From NCBI RefSeq assembly GCF_020103725.1, contig NZ_JAHXBG010000007.1:186001-250000 (forward strand): a DNA stretch of 64,000 nucleotides. The letters are read 5' to 3'. This DNA is from Hyalangium gracile (GTDB taxonomy: Bacteria; Myxococcota; Myxococcia; Myxococcales; Myxococcaceae). The notes beneath the pieces are model-generated. The model had not been told where the DNA came from. It saw nothing but the letters and a program-made list of their open reading frames with translations, and made no database searches. A program made the translations under genes and the position numbers. This document shows positions 40,578-50,636 of this stretch, one piece after another (position 1 is the stretch's first letter; each line of letters opens with the position of its first letter).

Positions 40578-42743
40578 TCACCAGATGCGCACGCGCTGCT
40601 CGGGCGCGAGGTAGAGCGCCTGTCCGGGCTTGACGTCGAAGGCCTGGTACCAGGCATCGATGTTGCGCACGGTGGAGACACGGGCATCGCTGGGGGCGTG
40701 TCCGTCCGTCATCAGCCGGCGACGCAGGGCCGGCTCGCGGTACTTGTTGCGCCAGACCTGCCCGTAGCCGAGGAAGAAGCGCTGGTCTCCGGTGAAGCCG
40801 TCGATCACCGGCGCGGGCTTGCCCCCCAACGAGTTCTTGTAGGCGTCGTAGGCGATCGACAGGCCCGCCGTGTCGGCGATGTTCTCGCCGAGGGTCAGCT
40901 CGCCATTCACCGCCAGGTCGGGCAGCGGGCGGTAGGCGTTGTACTGCGCCACGAGCGCCCGGCCCGCGGCCTTGAACCTCTCCGCGTCCTCCTTCGTCCA
41001 CCAGTTCGCCAGCTTGCCGCGCGCGTCGAACTGCGCGCCCATGTCGTCGAAGCTGTGGACGATCTCGTGCCCGATCACCGAGCCGATGCCGCCGTAGTTC
41101 ACCGCCGGGTCGGCGTTCGGATCGAAGAAGGGAGGCTGGAGGATGGCCGCGGGGAAGATGATGGAGTTCTGCTGCGGAGAGTTCAGCGCGTTCACGAGCT
41201 GCGGCACCATGAACCACTCCGAGCGGTCCACCGGCTTGCCCAGCTTGTCCAGGTTGCGCTGATACTCGAAGCGAGACGCGCGCCAGGAGTTGCCGTACGC
41301 GTCACCGCGGATGATCTCCAGCCCCGAGTAGTCCCGCCACCTCTCCGGGTGGCCGATGCCGACCTGGAGCGTGCCCAGCTTCTCCTTCGCGCGGGCCTTC
41401 GTCTGGGGGCTCATCCACTCGAGCGCGTCGATGTGCTGGCCCAGGGCCGCGATGATGTCGCGCACCATCTTCTCGGCCTCCGCCTTGGCCACCGGCGGGA
41501 AGTACTTCTCCACGTAGCGCTTGCCGATCGCCTCGCCCATCGCCTCGCCGGTGACGTCGACGGCGCGCTTCCAGCGCTCGCGCTGCTGCTGCAGGCCACT
41601 GAGCACGCGGCCCTGGAACGCGAAGGACTCATCGACGAAGGCCTTGGACAGGTAGGGCGCGGCGCGCTCGAGGGCGTGGAAGGTCAGGTAGTCCTTCCAG
41701 GTCTCCAGGGGCTCGCTGCCGACGAGCTTCGCGATGCCCGTGATGGCGCTCGGCTGCCACACGATGAGCTCGCGCTGCTGCCCGAGCCCCGCGGCGGTGA
41801 ACCAGGCCTCCCAGTCCAGCCCCGGCGCGCGCCTGGCGAACTGGTCCCGAGGCCACGGGTTGTTGCTCTTGGCGGTGTCCTGCGTGTCCACCTGGTTCCA
41901 GTGCACCTGGGCGATCTTCTTCTCCAGCTCGAGGATGCGGCGGGCCCGGCCCTCGGCGTCGGAGCTGCCCGCAAGGCGCAGCATGTTGGCGATGTGCTGC
42001 TGGTACTTCTGGCGGGCGTCCGTGAGCTTCTCGTTGTCGCCGAGGTAGTAGTCGCGATCCGGCAGGCCCAGCCCGCCCTGGAACAGGTAGGCGGCGTAGC
42101 GCGAGGGCTCGTTGAAGTCCTCGCTCACCCACAGGCCGAAGAGCCGGGCGGTGGTGACGTCCCCGATGTTGAGCGCATCGACGTCGGTGCGCAGCGTCTC
42201 TCCGAGCGCGGCGGAGAGCTCCTTCCGGTTGGCGATGGAGGCGATGCGGCGCAGCTCGGGCTCGAGCGGCGACAGGCCCTTGGCCTCGATGGCCGCCTCG
42301 TCCATGAAGCTGGCGAACAAATCCCCCAGCTTGCGCAGCTCGCTGCCGGCGGGAGCGTCGGCTCGGGCGGCTTCCTCGATGATCTCTCGCGTGCGCTGGC
42401 TCGCCTGCTCCGCGAGCTTCACGGCCAGGCCGTAGGCGGAGCGGTCCGCGGGGATCTCGGTCTTCGCGATCCACGTGCCGTTGACGTACCGATAGAAGCT
42501 GTCACCGGCAGGGACGGACAGGTCCATCCCGGCGGTGTCGACGCCGAAGGTGCCGTAGGTGGGCTTGGGGGCATTGGCCGAGGCGGCGGGCGAGGCGGAG
42601 GCCTGGACCTGCGGCGGCGGTGCGGCCGTCTTTTCGACGGGGGCAGAGGAGGCGCACGCGCAGAGCCAGGCGGAGGCACTGACTGTGAACACGGCACGGG
42701 GGACACGTCGGAAGGAAGAGGACATAGGAGTGTGCGAACTCAT
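40578..42743 (-). CDS. M13 family zinc metallopeptidase (neprilysin/PepO-like), exported
   Basis: A 721-residue endopeptidase. The zinc site is complete: HEIVHSFDDMGAQFD gives HExxH and GELTLGENIADTAG gives the third ligand in ExxAD. The substrate-binding NALNSPQQNSIIFPAAILQPPFF (NAxY/F-like and FPA) and the C-terminal CxxW-like end (EQRVRIW) are typical, although the terminal cysteine is missing. The N-terminus has a signal with a lipobox-like LCACAS near residue 30, so it is probably an envelope lipoprotein. M13 peptidases cut small peptides. It lies upstream of the MoxR operon on the same strand. ATG at 42743; 42725 is possible. Confidence 0.93.
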   Translation of the reverse strand: MSSHTPMSSSFRRVPRAVFTVSASAWLCACASSAPVEKTAAPPPQVQASASPAASANAPKPTYGTFGVDTAGMDLSVPAGDSFYRYVNGTWIAKTEIPADRSAYGLAVKLAEQASQRTREIIEEAARADAPAGSELRKLGDLFASFMDEAAIEAKGLSPLEPELRRIASIANRKELSAALGETLRTDVDALNIGDVTTARLFGLWVSEDFNEPSRYAAYLFQGGLGLPDRDYYLGDNEKLTDARQKYQQHIANMLRLAGSSDAEGRARRILELEKKIAQVHWNQVDTQDTAKSNNPWPRDQFARRAPGLDWEAWFTAAGLGQQRELIVWQPSAITGIAKLVGSEPLETWKDYLTFHALERAAPYLSKAFVDESFAFQGRVLSGLQQQRERWKRAVDVTGEAMGEAIGKRYVEKYFPPVAKAEAEKMVRDIIAALGQHIDALEWMSPQTKARAKEKLGTLQVGIGHPERWRDYSGLEIIRGDAYGNSWRASRFEYQRNLDKLGKPVDRSEWFMVPQLVNALNSPQQNSIIFPAAILQPPFFDPNADPAVNYGGIGSVIGHEIVHSFDDMGAQFDARGKLANWWTKEDAERFKAAGRALVAQYNAYRPLPDLAVNGELTLGENIADTAGLSIAYDAYKNSLGGKPAPVIDGFTGDQRFFLGYGQVWRNKYREPALRRRLMTDGHAPSDARVSTVRNIDAWYQAFDVKPGQALYLAPEQRVRIW

Positions 42744-42908
42744 GGGGAAACGGGAGACAGGCGCTCAACGGCCAGGCCCGCTCCTTAATCCCCGGACATG
42801 CGCGGCGGGACGCGTCAAAAATACCTGACAGAAGGCTGTCACAGGGACTGGCCAGAGTGAGGGCATGACCAAGACCGGTCCATACCCGCTCTACTGGAGG
42901 AAGACCCC

Positions 42909-43316
42909 ATGACTACCCGCAAGTTCACCGGCAGCTGCCACTGCGGCAAGGTTCGCTTCGAGGCCGACATCGACCTGAGCAAGGGCACCGTCAGGTGCAA
43001 TTGCACCATCTGCGCCAAGGCCCGCGCCTGGGCAGCGATGATCAAGCCGAGCGCCTTCCGGCTGCTCTCGGGGCAGGACGCGCTGGCCGACTACCAGCGA
43101 GAGTCGAAGATGGGGCACTACCTGTTCTGCAAGCACTGCGGGATTCGCCCCTTCGCCACCAACAACGTCGAGGCCCTGGGCGGCGAGTACGTCTCGGTGA
43201 ACATCGCCTGCCTGGATGACGTGACGCCCGAGGAGCTCGGCCAGGTGCCCATCGAGTACCTGGACGGGCGCAACGACAGCTGGTGGAACCGCCCGGCCGT
43301 GAGCAGCTACCTCTGA
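42909..43316 (+). CDS. GFA/CENP-V domain zinc protein
   Basis: A 135-residue protein of the glutathione-dependent formaldehyde-activating (GFA) family. The zinc cysteines are present: GSCHCGKVRFE, VRCNCTICAKA and FCKHCGIRPF. The founding member speeds formation of S-hydroxymethyl-glutathione, but most family members have unknown functions. A GGAGGAA site lies 7 bases before the ATG. It stands alone; the peptidase gene is divergent and the ADOP permease gene follows 84 bases later. Confidence 0.9.
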   Translation: MTTRKFTGSCHCGKVRFEADIDLSKGTVRCNCTICAKARAWAAMIKPSAFRLLSGQDALADYQRESKMGHYLFCKHCGIRPFATNNVEALGGEYVSVNIACLDDVTPEELGQVPIEYLDGRNDSWWNRPAVSSYL

Positions 43317-43400
43317 GAGTGAAGTGGGCCCTCCACGCAATCGGCCGTCGCTGGACGCGTATTCTACATTGTAGTAACTGAATCCCGTCAGCGAGCCGAG

Positions 43401-46070
43401 GTGCGCGTGTCGCAGTCAGTCCCGAGGAATGAAGGAGGGCGCTCGAAGGCCCCCCGTCTCCCTCTGGCCCTGCTGCGGGCATGGCTCCCCTACGCCGAAC
43501 GGGACGAGGTGATTGCCGAGCTCACGGCCGAGCTCGTGGCTCGTGAGGCCCGAGAGGGTCGCCGGGCCGCGCGCGCGTGGCTGTGGCGGCAGGTGCTCGG
43601 CTCGGTGCCGCCGCTGGTGCGGCGGACGTTCTCTCGCGGCTGGACCGGCTTCGAGCCGGGCTCCAGCCGTCTACGGCCTGGAGGGCCCCGGATGGAGAGC
43701 CTCATCATCGATGTGCGGTACGCGGCGCGGCGGCTGCGCTCGCGCCCCACCTATACGTTGCTGGCGATCCTCACCCTGGCGCTCGGAGTGGGCGGGACGG
43801 CGGCTGCCTTCGGGCTGGTGCGGGGGATGCTGCTGACGCCGCTGCCGTATGCCGCGGAGGAGCGGCTGGCCCTGTTCTGGAATCAGGGAGACTGGTCCGA
43901 GCGGGAGTTCCTCTACCTGTCGCCCGACTGGGCCGGCTTCAGCTCCGTGGCGGCCTACAAGCAGCGGGATCTCCCGATGCGGCGCGGCACGGACTCCACG
44001 CCGGAGCTGGTGGCGGCGGTGCCCACGACGGCGGGGCTCTTCGACGTGCTCGGGGTGCGCCCCATGCTCGGCCGCGGCTTCGAGCCCAATGAAGATCGCC
44101 CGGGGGCGGCTCCGGCGGCGGTGCTCAGCCACGCGCTCTTCGAGACGCTGGGCGGACAGCCGTCGCTGCTGGGCAGCACGGTGGAGCTGGACGGACGCAC
44201 GCACACCGTGGTGGGCGTGATGCCCAAGGACTTCTGGTTCCCGGACCCGACGGTGCGCCTCTGGGTGTCCGAGGAGCTGAACGAGGACGATGGCTCCGGC
44301 AACTACACCATCGTGGCCCGGCGCGCGCCGGGGACGGACGGCGCCGCGATGGAGCTCGCCCTGAAGCGGCTGGCCTCGCGGCTCGGCGAGCGCTTCCAGT
44401 ACCCGGCGCAGTGGGACAAGACGCGCTCGCCCGCGCTGACGCCCCTGCGCGAGTACCTGCTCGGGCCGCTCGAGGCCCCGCTGCTCGCGACGCTGGCGGC
44501 CATGGGGGTGCTGCTGCTGATCGCGTGCGCCAACGTCGCGGCCCTGATGCTCGGGCAGGTGGACAGCCGCGCCACCGAGCTGGCGGTGCGGATGGCGCTC
44601 GGGGCCGATGGCCGGCGGATGACGCAGCAGCTGCTCGCGGAGGCGCTCCTGCTGGGACTGGGCGCGGCGGGGCTCGGCGCGGTGATCGCGGCCCAGGGCT
44701 TCCGGCTGCTCTCCGAGGCGCTGCCGCTCGGGCCCCTGGCAGCGCGCGGCTCGCTGGACTGGGGCGTGTTCTTCGCGGCGCTCGTGCTGGCGCTGCTGGC
44801 GGCGCTCGCGGTGGCGCTGCTGCCGGCCCGCTCGCTGCGCAAGTCCAACCCGCAGCGCGCGCTCGGGAACTCGCGGACGGGTGGCATCGGGGCGCGCGGA
44901 GGAAGGACGGAGGGCGCGCTGGTGGTGGGGCAGGTGGCGCTCGCGGTGCTGCTGACGGCGGGGGCCGCGCTGCTGGTGCGCACGGTGGCGAACCTGCGCG
45001 CCATCGATCCGGGGGTGGACACCGGCGGGGTGGCCGTCCTGGACGTGGTGATGGAGGCCAACGTCACTCCGGAGGCGCGGCGGCGGCTGGTGGCGGAGCT
45101 GGAGACGGCGCTCGCGGCGGTGCCGGGCGCCCGTGCGGCGGGAGCCACCCAGAAGCTGCCCCTGCGGGGCTCGGGCGACAGCTGGGGCATGGCGGTGGAG
45201 GACAAGCCGGACCTGCCCAGGACCACCACCTTCGTGCGGCTGGTGACGCCCGGGTACTTCGCCACGGTCGGCATCCAGCTCATCGAGGGCCGTCTGCTGA
45301 GCAGCGACGACCGGGAGGGCTCGGAGCGCGTGGTGGTGGTCAACCAGGCGCTCGTCGCGAAGTACTTCGCCGGTGAGAGCGCCCTCGGGCGGCGCATCGC
45401 CACCGGCAGCGGCGAGTGGGCGCGCATCGTGGGAGTGGTGGAGAACGTGGCGGAGGCGGGCCTCACCGACGGCGCGGTGCCGGCACGCTACATGCCGTAC
45501 GCGCAGATGACGGAGTACTCGCCGACGCGGCACGTCCTGGTCCTCCGCGCGCAGCCGGGCCGCGAGGCCGCGTCGATGCTCGAGGATGCCCGGAAGCAGG
45601 TCATCGCCGTCGCGCCCTCGGTGGCGGTGCAGCGCTCGACCACCATCGACGCGGTGCTCGCGCAGGCGCTCGGGCCCGCGCGGCAGGTGATGTCGGTCCT
45701 CGTGCTTCTGACGGCGCTGGCGGTGGTGCTCGGCGCGGTGGGGGTCTACGGCGTCACGGCGCACTTCGTCCGCCGGCGCCAGCGTGACCTGGGTATCTGC
45801 ATCGCCCTGGGGCTGCGCCCCTCGCGCCTGGTGGCGCAGGTGGTGGGCCGGGGAGCGGCGCTGGTGCTGCTCGGGAGCGTGCTCGGCACCGTGGCGGCGC
45901 TCGCGCTGGCGCGGCTGCTCTCCTCGTTCCTGTACGGGGTGAGCGCGGTGGATCCGCTGTCGCTGATGGGCTCCATCCTGGCGCTCCTGACCGTTGGAGT
46001 CATCGCGGCGCTGGTGCCGGCGTGGCGTGCCAGCCGCCTCGATCCCGCCGCCGTGTTCCGCGAAGTGTAG
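43401..46070 (+). CDS. ADOP-type FtsX/MacB-like ABC permease
   Basis: An 889-residue membrane protein. An N-terminal cytoplasmic segment (LLRAWLPYAERDEVIAELTAELVAREA) is typical of the Acidobacterial duplicated orphan permease group. It is followed by MacB-type periplasmic and FtsX domains in two copies: a first set of helices at ILTLALGVGGTAAAFGLVRG, a middle set at LLIACANVAALMLGQ, and a C-terminal set at VLGAVGVYGVTAHFVRRRQRDLGICIALG and ALVPAWRASRLDPAAVFREV. No ATPase is fused or adjacent, which is why these are called orphan. Function is unknown; some relate to macrolide-type export or lipoprotein release. GTG at 43401 was used. A PadR-like regulator gene follows 47 bases downstream. Confidence 0.88.
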   Translation: MRVSQSVPRNEGGRSKAPRLPLALLRAWLPYAERDEVIAELTAELVAREAREGRRAARAWLWRQVLGSVPPLVRRTFSRGWTGFEPGSSRLRPGGPRMESLIIDVRYAARRLRSRPTYTLLAILTLALGVGGTAAAFGLVRGMLLTPLPYAAEERLALFWNQGDWSEREFLYLSPDWAGFSSVAAYKQRDLPMRRGTDSTPELVAAVPTTAGLFDVLGVRPMLGRGFEPNEDRPGAAPAAVLSHALFETLGGQPSLLGSTVELDGRTHTVVGVMPKDFWFPDPTVRLWVSEELNEDDGSGNYTIVARRAPGTDGAAMELALKRLASRLGERFQYPAQWDKTRSPALTPLREYLLGPLEAPLLATLAAMGVLLLIACANVAALMLGQVDSRATELAVRMALGADGRRMTQQLLAEALLLGLGAAGLGAVIAAQGFRLLSEALPLGPLAARGSLDWGVFFAALVLALLAALAVALLPARSLRKSNPQRALGNSRTGGIGARGGRTEGALVVGQVALAVLLTAGAALLVRTVANLRAIDPGVDTGGVAVLDVVMEANVTPEARRRLVAELETALAAVPGARAAGATQKLPLRGSGDSWGMAVEDKPDLPRTTTFVRLVTPGYFATVGIQLIEGRLLSSDDREGSERVVVVNQALVAKYFAGESALGRRIATGSGEWARIVGVVENVAEAGLTDGAVPARYMPYAQMTEYSPTRHVLVLRAQPGREAASMLEDARKQVIAVAPSVAVQRSTTIDAVLAQALGPARQVMSVLVLLTALAVVLGAVGVYGVTAHFVRRRQRDLGICIALGLRPSRLVAQVVGRGAALVLLGSVLGTVAALALARLLSSFLYGVSAVDPLSLMGSILALLTVGVIAALVPAWRASRLDPAAVFREV

Positions 46071-46117
46071 TCGCTCGCCCGTCCCATCCGCTGTCGTTGC
46101 AAGAGGAGGAACCCATC

Positions 46118-46498
46118 GTGTCGCCCGCACCCAGCACGACATCTGACGCACCGCTCGGCACCTTCGAGGAGCAGGTGCTGCTCGCCGTGGTGCGCACGGG
46201 GCGGGCCCCGGACGGAAGTGGCGCCTACGGCATGGCCGTCCGCCGGGAGCTGGAGGAGGTGACGGGGCGCGAGGTGGCTATCGGCGCGGTGTACGCCACG
46301 CTGGACCGGCTCGAGACGAAGGGGCTGGTCGCGTCGGAGCGAGGGGAAGGGAGTGGCGGAAGCTCCCGGCGGCTGTTCGTGGTGACGCCTCGGGGGGCGC
46401 GCGCGCTGGCGGACTCGCGGGAGATGCGCGAGCGGCTCTGGCGCGGAGTGGATCTCGTTCCCCTGCTGGCTGGCGCGGGGGCACGCAGGGCGACCTGA
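46118..46498 (+). CDS. PadR family transcriptional regulator
   Basis: A 126-residue winged-helix protein. The PadR pattern is visible: TFEEQVLLAVVRTG, GMAVRRELEEVTGREVAIGAVYATLDRLETKGLVAS, then SRRLFVVTPRGARALADSREM. The start is GTG at 46118, placed by a GAGGAGGA site 7 bases upstream. PadR regulators often sit beside ADOP-type permease genes; here the regulator is downstream of its partner rather than upstream. It likely controls the permease operon in response to small molecules. Confidence 0.9.
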   Translation: MSPAPSTTSDAPLGTFEEQVLLAVVRTGRAPDGSGAYGMAVRRELEEVTGREVAIGAVYATLDRLETKGLVASERGEGSGGSSRRLFVVTPRGARALADSREMRERLWRGVDLVPLLAGAGARRAT

Positions 46499-46545
46499 CC
46501 AGACGGGTACCCCCGGCGGCCTTCGCCGTGATAACGAGGGGCGCC

Positions 46546-47349
46546 ATGGCTGAGATCTCGGATGTGGAGGTGGGTCGGTTCATCGAGGAGGGCTTTCTCC
46601 GCCTCGACGGCGCCTTTCCTCGTGAGCTGGCGGATGAGTGCCGCGCGATTCTCTGGCGCGACACGGGATGCGATGAGGGCAACCCGGCGACGTGGACGAA
46701 GCCCGTCGTCAGGTTGAACCAGTACACGCAGGAGCCGTTCCGCCGCGCTGCGAACACGCCTCGGCTTCACGCCGCCTTCGATCGGTTGGTAGGGCAGGGG
46801 CGCTGGGTGCCGTGCGGCAGCCTCGGCACGTTTCCGGTCCGCTTCCCGAGCCCCGAGGATCCGGGCGATGCCGGCTGGCACATCGACGCCGGCTTCCCAG
46901 GGGACAACCCGGGGGACTTCTTCTCCTGGCGCATCAACGTGTCCTCGAAGGGGCGCGCGTTGCTGATGCTCTTCCTGTTCTCCGACGTGGGGCAGGACGA
47001 CGCGCCGACCCGCATCCGGGTGGGCTCTCACCTGGATATCGCCCGGCTCCTCGAGCCGGAGGGAGACAGCGGGCTGACGTTCATGGAGGTGGCCGGAAGG
47101 CTCGACTCGACGGTGGAGCGTCCGGTGGCGTTCGCCAGTGGCGAGGCTGGCACGGTCTACCTCTGCCATCCGTTTCTGGTCCACGCGGCCCAGCCGCATC
47201 ACGGCACCCGGCCGCGCTTCATGGCCCAGCCGCCGCTGTTGACCAGGCAGGCGGTCCAGCTTCATCGCGACGACGGCGCCTACTCACCGGTGGAGCGCGC
47301 CATTCGCCTGGGACTCGGTCGCGAGAGCCCGCCCCGCCAAGGCGGCTGA
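46546..47349 (+). CDS. Phytanoyl-CoA dioxygenase (PhyH) family protein
   Basis: A 267-residue Fe(II)/2-oxoglutarate oxygenase. The iron site is WHIDAGF (HxD) with the distal histidine in CHPFLVHAAQPHHGTRPRF, which also supplies the 2-oxoglutarate-binding arginine. PhyH relatives hydroxylate small molecules; the substrate is unknown. GAGGGG lies 4 bases before the ATG at 46546, which rules out the GTG six codons upstream. It precedes the UvrA-like gene on the same strand, 116 bases away, with no sign that the two are functionally linked. Confidence 0.88.
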   Translation: MAEISDVEVGRFIEEGFLRLDGAFPRELADECRAILWRDTGCDEGNPATWTKPVVRLNQYTQEPFRRAANTPRLHAAFDRLVGQGRWVPCGSLGTFPVRFPSPEDPGDAGWHIDAGFPGDNPGDFFSWRINVSSKGRALLMLFLFSDVGQDDAPTRIRVGSHLDIARLLEPEGDSGLTFMEVAGRLDSTVERPVAFASGEAGTVYLCHPFLVHAAQPHHGTRPRFMAQPPLLTRQAVQLHRDDGAYSPVERAIRLGLGRESPPRQGG

Positions 47350-47465
47350 ACGAAGCTGGCTCGAAGGCGAGCGGTAGGCGAGCGGCCGGGCGCAGGCGCG
47401 GTCCCCGCTCCCCATGACCCCTGGTCCTTCGTTGCACCCGGCACCACTTTCACGAACACGTGCGA

Positions 47466-50015
47466 ATGCCGAAACCGCGAGCTCAACACCGTCCAGAGTC
47501 CTCCAGCGGCGCGAAGTCAGGAGTCGTCCGGGTCCGAGGGGCTCGCCAGCACAACCTGAAGAACGTGGATGTGGAGATTCCGCGTGACGCGCTGGTCGTC
47601 TTCACGGGGGTCTCCGGCTCGGGCAAGTCGTCGCTGGCGTTCGGGACGCTCTACGCGGAGGCGCAGCGGCGGTACTTCGAGTCCGTGGCGCCCTATGCCA
47701 GGCGCCTGATCGATCAGGCGGGAGTGCCCGAGGTCGACGCGATCGACGGGCTGCCTCCAGCGGTGGCTCTCCAGCAGCACCGGGGCGCGCCGACGACGCG
47801 CTCGTCGGTGGGCAGCGTGACGACGATCTCGAACTCCCTGCGCCTGCTGTACTCGCGTGCCGGGACGTACCCGCCCAACCAGTCGCACCTGGACTCCGAC
47901 GCGTTCTCGCCCAACACCCCGGCGGGGGCTTGCCCCCGCTGTCACGGCCTGGGGCGCGTCTATGAGGTGACGGAAAAGTCGATGGTGCCGGATGACTCGC
48001 TGACCATCCGCGAGCGGGCGATCGCCGCCTGGCCGCCCGCGTGGCATGGCCAGAACCTGCGCGACATCCTGGTGTCGCTCGGCTACGACGTGGACCGGCC
48101 CTGGCGGGAGCTGCCCCAGAAGGATCGGGACTGGATCCTCTTCACGGACGAGCAGCCGACCGTCCCTGTCTACGCGGGCTTCACGCCGGCGGAGACGCGC
48201 CGCGCGCTCAAGCGCAAGGAGGAACCCAGCTACATGGGGACCTTCACGGGCGCTCGGAAGTACGTGCTGCAGACCTTCGCCACGACGGAGAGCCCGCTCA
48301 TCAAGAAGCGGGTGTCGCGGTACATGGTGAGCGGCGAGTGCCCGCTCTGCCAGGGCAAGCGGCTGCGCCGCGAGTCCCTGTCCGTCACCTTCGCGGGCCT
48401 CGACATCGGAGAGCTCTCCAAGCTGCCGCTGAAGCGCGTCGCGGACATCCTTCGCCCCGCCGTGGACGGGACGGCGCCGGGAGCGGCGAAGCTGGCGAAG
48501 GAGCATCCGGAAAAGGCGCTGGTGGCCCAGCGGATCGCCAAGGATCTGCTGGCGCGGATCCAGGTCCTGACCGAGCTCGGGCTGGGCTACCTCTCGCTCG
48601 AGCGGAGCACCCCGACGCTCTCGCCGGGAGAGCTCCAGCGGCTGCGGCTGGCCACCCAGGTGCGCTCCAACCTGTTCGGCGTGGTGTACGTGCTCGACGA
48701 GCCCTCCGCGGGCCTCCACCCGGCGGACACCGAGGCGCTGCTGCGGGCGCTCGATCAGCTGAAGGGCTCGGGGAACTCGCTGTTCGTGGTGGAGCACGAG
48801 GTGGATGTGATCCGCCACGCCGACTGGATCGTCGACGTCGGGCCCGCCGCGGGGGAGAGGGGCGGACGCATCCTTTATAGCGGTCCGCTCGAGGGGCTCG
48901 AGGCCGTGGAGGCCTCCCAGACGCGGCACTACCTCTTCGGGGCCGAGACGGTGCGGCGCCGCAAGCCCCGCCCGCCCAGGGGCTGGCTCCGCCTGGAGGG
49001 CGTCACGCGCAACAACCTGCGCGACCTCGACGTCTCCTTCCCGCTGGGAGTCTTCACCACCGTGACGGGCATCTCGGGCTCGGGGAAGTCTAGCCTGGTG
49101 AGCCAGGTCCTGGTGGAGCTGGTCGCCGAGCGGCTCGGCCACGAGCCACCCTCCGAAGAGGACGAGGTGGAAGAGCTGGAGCGCACCGTGGTGCTCACCA
49201 CGGGCGGGCGGATCGCCGAGGGGATGGAGAGCCTCAAGCGGCTGGTGCGGGTCGATCAGAAGCCGATCGGTCGCACGCCTCGCTCCAACCTGGCGACGTA
49301 CACGGGGCTCTTCGACAACGTCCGCAAGCTCTTCGCGGCGACGAAGGCCGCGAAGGCCCGTCGCTACGACGTGGGGCGCTTCTCCTTCAACGTGGCCAAG
49401 GGGCGCTGCGAGACGTGCGAGGGCGAGGGCTTCGTGAGCGTCGAGCTGCTCTTCCTGCCGAGCGTCTACGCGCCGTGTCCCACCTGTCACGGGGCCCGCT
49501 ACAACGCCAGCACGCTGGAGATCCAGTACCGGGGCAAGAACATCGCCGAGGTGCTGGGGATGACCGTGGACGCGGCCCATGAGTTCTTCGAGGGAGAGCC
49601 ACAGGTGCTCCGCTCGCTGGGCGTGCTGCGAGAGGTGGGCCTGGGCTACCTGCGACTGGGCCAGCCCGCGACGGAGCTCTCGGGGGGCGAGGCGCAGCGG
49701 ATCAAGCTGGCCACCGAGCTGCAGCGGGTGCAGCGGGGCACCACGCTCTACATCCTGGACGAGCCCACCACGGGCCTGCACCCCGCCGACGTGGACAAGC
49801 TCATGGCGCAGCTCGACGGGCTGGTCGAGGCGGGCAACACGGTCATCCTGGTCGAGCACGACATGCGAGTGATCGCGGCGAGCGACTGGGTCATCGACAT
49901 GGGCCCGGGCGCTGGTGTCGAGGGCGGCCAGGTGGTGGTGGCCGGCACGCCCGAAGAGGTCGCCGCCTTCTCAGGGAGCCGCACCGCGCCTTTTCTGGCG
50001 CGTGTCATCGGGTGA
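47466..50015 (+). CDS. UvrA-like excinuclease subunit, short (UvrA2/DrrC-type) class
   Basis: An 849-residue double ABC-ATPase. The first half has Walker [10 protein letters not shown] near residue 48, a zinc-type CPRCHG and later CPLCQG, signature [15 protein letters not shown] and Walker [14 protein letters not shown]. The second half has Walker [18 protein letters not shown] and CPTCHG zinc cysteines, signature [15 protein letters not shown] and Walker [14 protein letters not shown]. It is about 90 residues shorter than true UvrA. This class lacks the UvrB-binding region and the first signature is LSPGE instead of LSGGE. UvrA2 proteins help tolerate DNA-binding or DNA-damaging compounds and may act in antibiotic self-resistance. 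GTG at 47460 is an alternative start. Confidence 0.92.
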   Translation: MPKPRAQHRPESSSGAKSGVVRVRGARQHNLKNVDVEIPRDALVVFTGVSGSGKSSLAFGTLYAEAQRRYFESVAPYARRLIDQAGVPEVDAIDGLPPAVALQQHRGAPTTRSSVGSVTTISNSLRLLYSRAGTYPPNQSHLDSDAFSPNTPAGACPRCHGLGRVYEVTEKSMVPDDSLTIRERAIAAWPPAWHGQNLRDILVSLGYDVDRPWRELPQKDRDWILFTDEQPTVPVYAGFTPAETRRALKRKEEPSYMGTFTGARKYVLQTFATTESPLIKKRVSRYMVSGECPLCQGKRLRRESLSVTFAGLDIGELSKLPLKRVADILRPAVDGTAPGAAKLAKEHPEKALVAQRIAKDLLARIQVLTELGLGYLSLERSTPTLSPGELQRLRLATQVRSNLFGVVYVLDEPSAGLHPADTEALLRALDQLKGSGNSLFVVEHEVDVIRHADWIVDVGPAAGERGGRILYSGPLEGLEAVEASQTRHYLFGAETVRRRKPRPPRGWLRLEGVTRNNLRDLDVSFPLGVFTTVTGISGSGKSSLVSQVLVELVAERLGHEPPSEEDEVEELERTVVLTTGGRIAEGMESLKRLVRVDQKPIGRTPRSNLATYTGLFDNVRKLFAATKAAKARRYDVGRFSFNVAKGRCETCEGEGFVSVELLFLPSVYAPCPTCHGARYNASTLEIQYRGKNIAEVLGMTVDAAHEFFEGEPQVLRSLGVLREVGLGYLRLGQPATELSGGEAQRIKLATELQRVQRGTTLYILDEPTTGLHPADVDKLMAQLDGLVEAGNTVILVEHDMRVIAASDWVIDMGPGAGVEGGQVVVAGTPEEVAAFSGSRTAPFLARVIG

Positions 50016-50037
50016 GCTGGCGCCCTGGGCGCCCACG

Positions 50038-50610
50038 TCACTTCTCAGATGCCTCGTCCTCGTCGAAGAGGCCGGTCGGCAGTCCGTCGATGCTGCGGAC
50101 GTTCTTCTCGTGCTTGTAGGCCTCCAAGCCCTCGGGGCCCTTGGCCTCGGCCCAGCGCTTGAGCGTGTCCCGCTCGCCTCGGTGCTCGAACAACGGCACG
50201 CCATAGCCACAGGAGGTCTGCACGAGCTCGACGTCGAGCAGCACCATCTGTCGAGCTCCCAGCGGCTCCGTGCCCCCGTACTCCGAGGCCAGCAGCTGGG
50301 CATACTCGGGGCTGCCATGACGAATCACGCGCCCGCGTCCGTAGAGGCGCAGGATCATGGGCGGGCCCTCGAAGGCGCACATCATGATCGTCAGTCGCCC
50401 GTCGGCGCGCAGGTGCGCCGCCGTCTCGTTCCCGCTGCCGGTGAGATCGAGGTAGACGACCGCGTTCGTGCCGAGCACGCGCAGCGCGTCCGTGCCTCGG
50501 GGCGACAGGTTCACGCGGCTGCCCGCGGCGGCGGAGGCGGTGAAGAACACCCGCTGGCGCTGGATGAACTCGCGGTGCGTCTGCTCGATGCGAGGGAACT
50601 GTCTGGCCAT
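50038..50610 (-). CDS. Pyridoxamine 5'-phosphate oxidase family (flavin-binding split barrel) protein
   Basis: A 190-residue protein with the split beta-barrel pattern of PNPOx-like flavoproteins: FIQRQRVFFTASAAAGSRVNLSPRG, VVYLDLTGSGNETAAHLRADGRLTIMMCAFEGPP and RLYGRGRVI. The C-terminal region (YKHEKNVRSIDGLPTGLFDED) is specific to a sub-branch often annotated as pyridoxamine oxidase. It probably binds FMN or F420/heme-like cofactors and reduces or oxidises small molecules in the cytoplasm; true PNP oxidase activity is doubtful. It lies 26 bases downstream of the 2-oxoglutarate oxygenase gene on the same strand and may be cotranscribed. Confidence 0.87.
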   Translation of the reverse strand: MARQFPRIEQTHREFIQRQRVFFTASAAAGSRVNLSPRGTDALRVLGTNAVVYLDLTGSGNETAAHLRADGRLTIMMCAFEGPPMILRLYGRGRVIRHGSPEYAQLLASEYGGTEPLGARQMVLLDVELVQTSCGYGVPLFEHRGERDTLKRWAEAKGPEGLEAYKHEKNVRSIDGLPTGLFDEDEASEK

Positions 50611-50636
50611 GGAGTGGTACCTGGTGCCCGCCTGCT

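Noticed and set aside
43671-46151. Long minus-strand frame of 826 codons
   Set aside because: Fully antisense to the ADOP permease, which has clear family motifs; the product is rich in Arg, His and Gln.
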